Shown here one piece after another: positions 5,576 to 6,496 of a DNA stretch of 6,496 bases (the first letter of the stretch is position 1; each line of letters opens with the position of its first letter). Origin of the DNA: Candidatus Bathyarchaeota archaeon (lineage in GTDB: Archaea > Thermoproteota > Bathyarchaeia > TCS64); assembly GCA_014730055.1 (NCBI GenBank), contig WJIV01000297.1, positions 1-6,496 of the forward strand, given 5' to 3'. The notes beneath the pieces are model-generated. The model was not told where the DNA came from, did not search any database, and was given only the letters and a program-made list of their open reading frames with translations. The translations under genes were made by a program, and so were the position numbers.

Positions 5576-6496
5576 ATGTACACCTTCGTGGAAGCCTTCA
5601 GGGACAACGAGACAGCGAGAAAAGTAGTAGAGTACATAAAAGAACTCGCGGAGGAGGAAAGGACCTATAGGATCGTCCACGTCTGCGGCACCCACGAGGA
5701 CGCTATAATGAAAAGCGGACTCAGGAGCGTCCTCCCCAAGAACGTGGAAGTCCTCATGGGTCCCGGATGCCCGGTTTGCACAGTCCCTCCAAACAAGATA
5801 GACTTCGCCATTAAGCTAGCACAGGAAGGGGCTATAGTAACAAGCTATGGCGATATGATGCGAGTGCCAGCAGGTCTGGGCAGTCTAGCTGACGCCAAAT
5901 CCGAGGGATACGACGTCAGGATAATTTACAGCATACACGATGCAGTCAAGATAGCCGAAAAATCTGATAAACCAGTGATTCACTTTGCTGTGGGATTTGA
6001 GACTACGGCCCCCACTACGGCTAGTGAGCTTATAGCAGGTCCTCCCGAGAACTTTAGCGTTTATAGTGCCCACCTCCTTATCCCACCGGCAATGAAAGCA
6101 TTGATGGAAATGGGGGTGACGAAAGTAGATGGCTTCATCAACCCCGGTCATGTATCCACTATCATCGGTGAAAAAGGTTACAAGGTTATCTCTGATAACT
6201 ATAAGGTTCCCCAGATAATTGCTGGATTCGAGCCACTGGACGTTCTATTTAGTGTAGCAATGATACTCAAACAGATAAAAGAAGACAGGGGAGAATTAGA
6301 AAACAGCTACAACAGGGCCGTCAAAGCGGAGGGTACTCCCAAAGCATTGGAGATGCTAGAAAAAGCCTTCCATGTGGAGGATGCTCCCTGGAGGGGAATC
6401 GGGGATATACCCAAATCTGGCCTAAAAGTAAGGCCTCAGTATGAGGACCACGATGCCTCCAAGATCTTCGACATCGAGACAGAGACGGTCTACGAG
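5576..6496 (+). CDS. hypD: [NiFe]-hydrogenase maturation protein HypD (5' part, runs off window)
   Basis: The frame is open from ATG 5576 to the last base, giving 307 residues without a stop. The family is unmistakable: VHVCGTHEDAIMKSGLRSVLP (residues 34-54), GPGCPVCTVPPNKID (62-76), TSYGDMMRVPAGLGSL (89-104), FAVGFETTAPTTA (137-149), NPGHVSTIIG (189-198), IAGFEPLDVL (215-224), and PWRGIGDIPKSGL (271-283). C37 of the CGTH motif and C65/C68 of GPGCPVC are the cysteines needed to assemble the Fe(CN)2CO group. With HypC, HypD carries that group for transfer to the hydrogenase large subunit. The C-terminal cysteines that hold the [4Fe-4S] cluster would lie beyond the window, which lacks roughly the last 60 residues expected of the family. 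The start is supported by the promoter spacing (leaderless). It implies a [NiFe]-hydrogenase in this organism; other hyp genes may follow downstream. Confidence 0.97.
   Translation, partial: MYTFVEAFRDNETARKVVEYIKELAEEERTYRIVHVCGTHEDAIMKSGLRSVLPKNVEVLMGPGCPVCTVPPNKIDFAIKLAQEGAIVTSYGDMMRVPAGLGSLADAKSEGYDVRIIYSIHDAVKIAEKSDKPVIHFAVGFETTAPTTASELIAGPPENFSVYSAHLLIPPAMKALMEMGVTKVDGFINPGHVSTIIGEKGYKVISDNYKVPQIIAGFEPLDVLFSVAMILKQIKEDRGELENSYNRAVKAEGTPKALEMLEKAFHVEDAPWRGIGDIPKSGLKVRPQYEDHDASKIFDIETETVYE

Noticed and set aside
5885..6151. Open frame of 88 codons on the minus strand.
   Set aside because: It lies entirely inside the unmistakable hypD coding region on the other strand and shows no family motifs.

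Overview
The window looks like chromosomal DNA from an anaerobic archaeon. Most genes are preceded by archaeal TATA-like elements about 25-35 bp upstream of the start, and several mRNAs would be leaderless or nearly so. Shine-Dalgarno sequences are mostly absent, GTG and TTG starts occur, arginine is often AGG/AGA, one regulator has an archaeal-type winged-helix fold, and a [NiFe]-hydrogenase maturation gene (hypD) is present. A more exact placement (for example Bathyarchaeia-like or another deep thermoproteotal or Asgard lineage) is a guess from flavour only. I see no IS element, CRISPR array, tRNA, rRNA or phage gene.

Layout. At 1-99 is the 3' end of an unrecognised plus-strand gene. A single-domain cupin follows (190-531), then a 165-bp gap containing a long imperfect inverted repeat, then a small winged-helix regulator with a TTG start (697-1011). 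A 6A/7T tract separates that gene from a convergent nitroreductase (minus, 1037-1561). The nitroreductase diverges from a large M81/MlrC-like metallopeptidase (plus, 1646-3142), and both share one 84-bp promoter gap. The M81 gene ends exactly where the convergent MFS transporter (minus, 3143-4333) ends. Upstream of the transporter on the same strand is an M24 Xaa-Pro-peptidase-like enzyme (minus, 4387-5511). It diverges from hypD (plus, 5576 to the window end), again with one AT-rich element placed to serve both directions.

How the genes may work together (inference). The M24 and MFS genes look like an operon, with a possible extra promoter between them. Facing them is the M81 gene, whose family includes the enzyme acting on linearised microcystin. 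Two putative amide-bond hydrolases plus a major-facilitator carrier suggest a small module for taking up (or exporting) and breaking down a peptide or amide compound. The substrate cannot be read from sequence. The cupin, regulator and nitroreductase look like ordinary accessory genes. hypD belongs to a separate hydrogenase-maturation unit that continues beyond the window.

Nothing here is clearly an undescribed system. The points most worth following are the M81-MFS-M24 module with its altered M81 C-terminal motif, the two divergent promoters built on one AT element each, the structured gap before the winged-helix gene, and short symmetric or repeated motifs at several starts.
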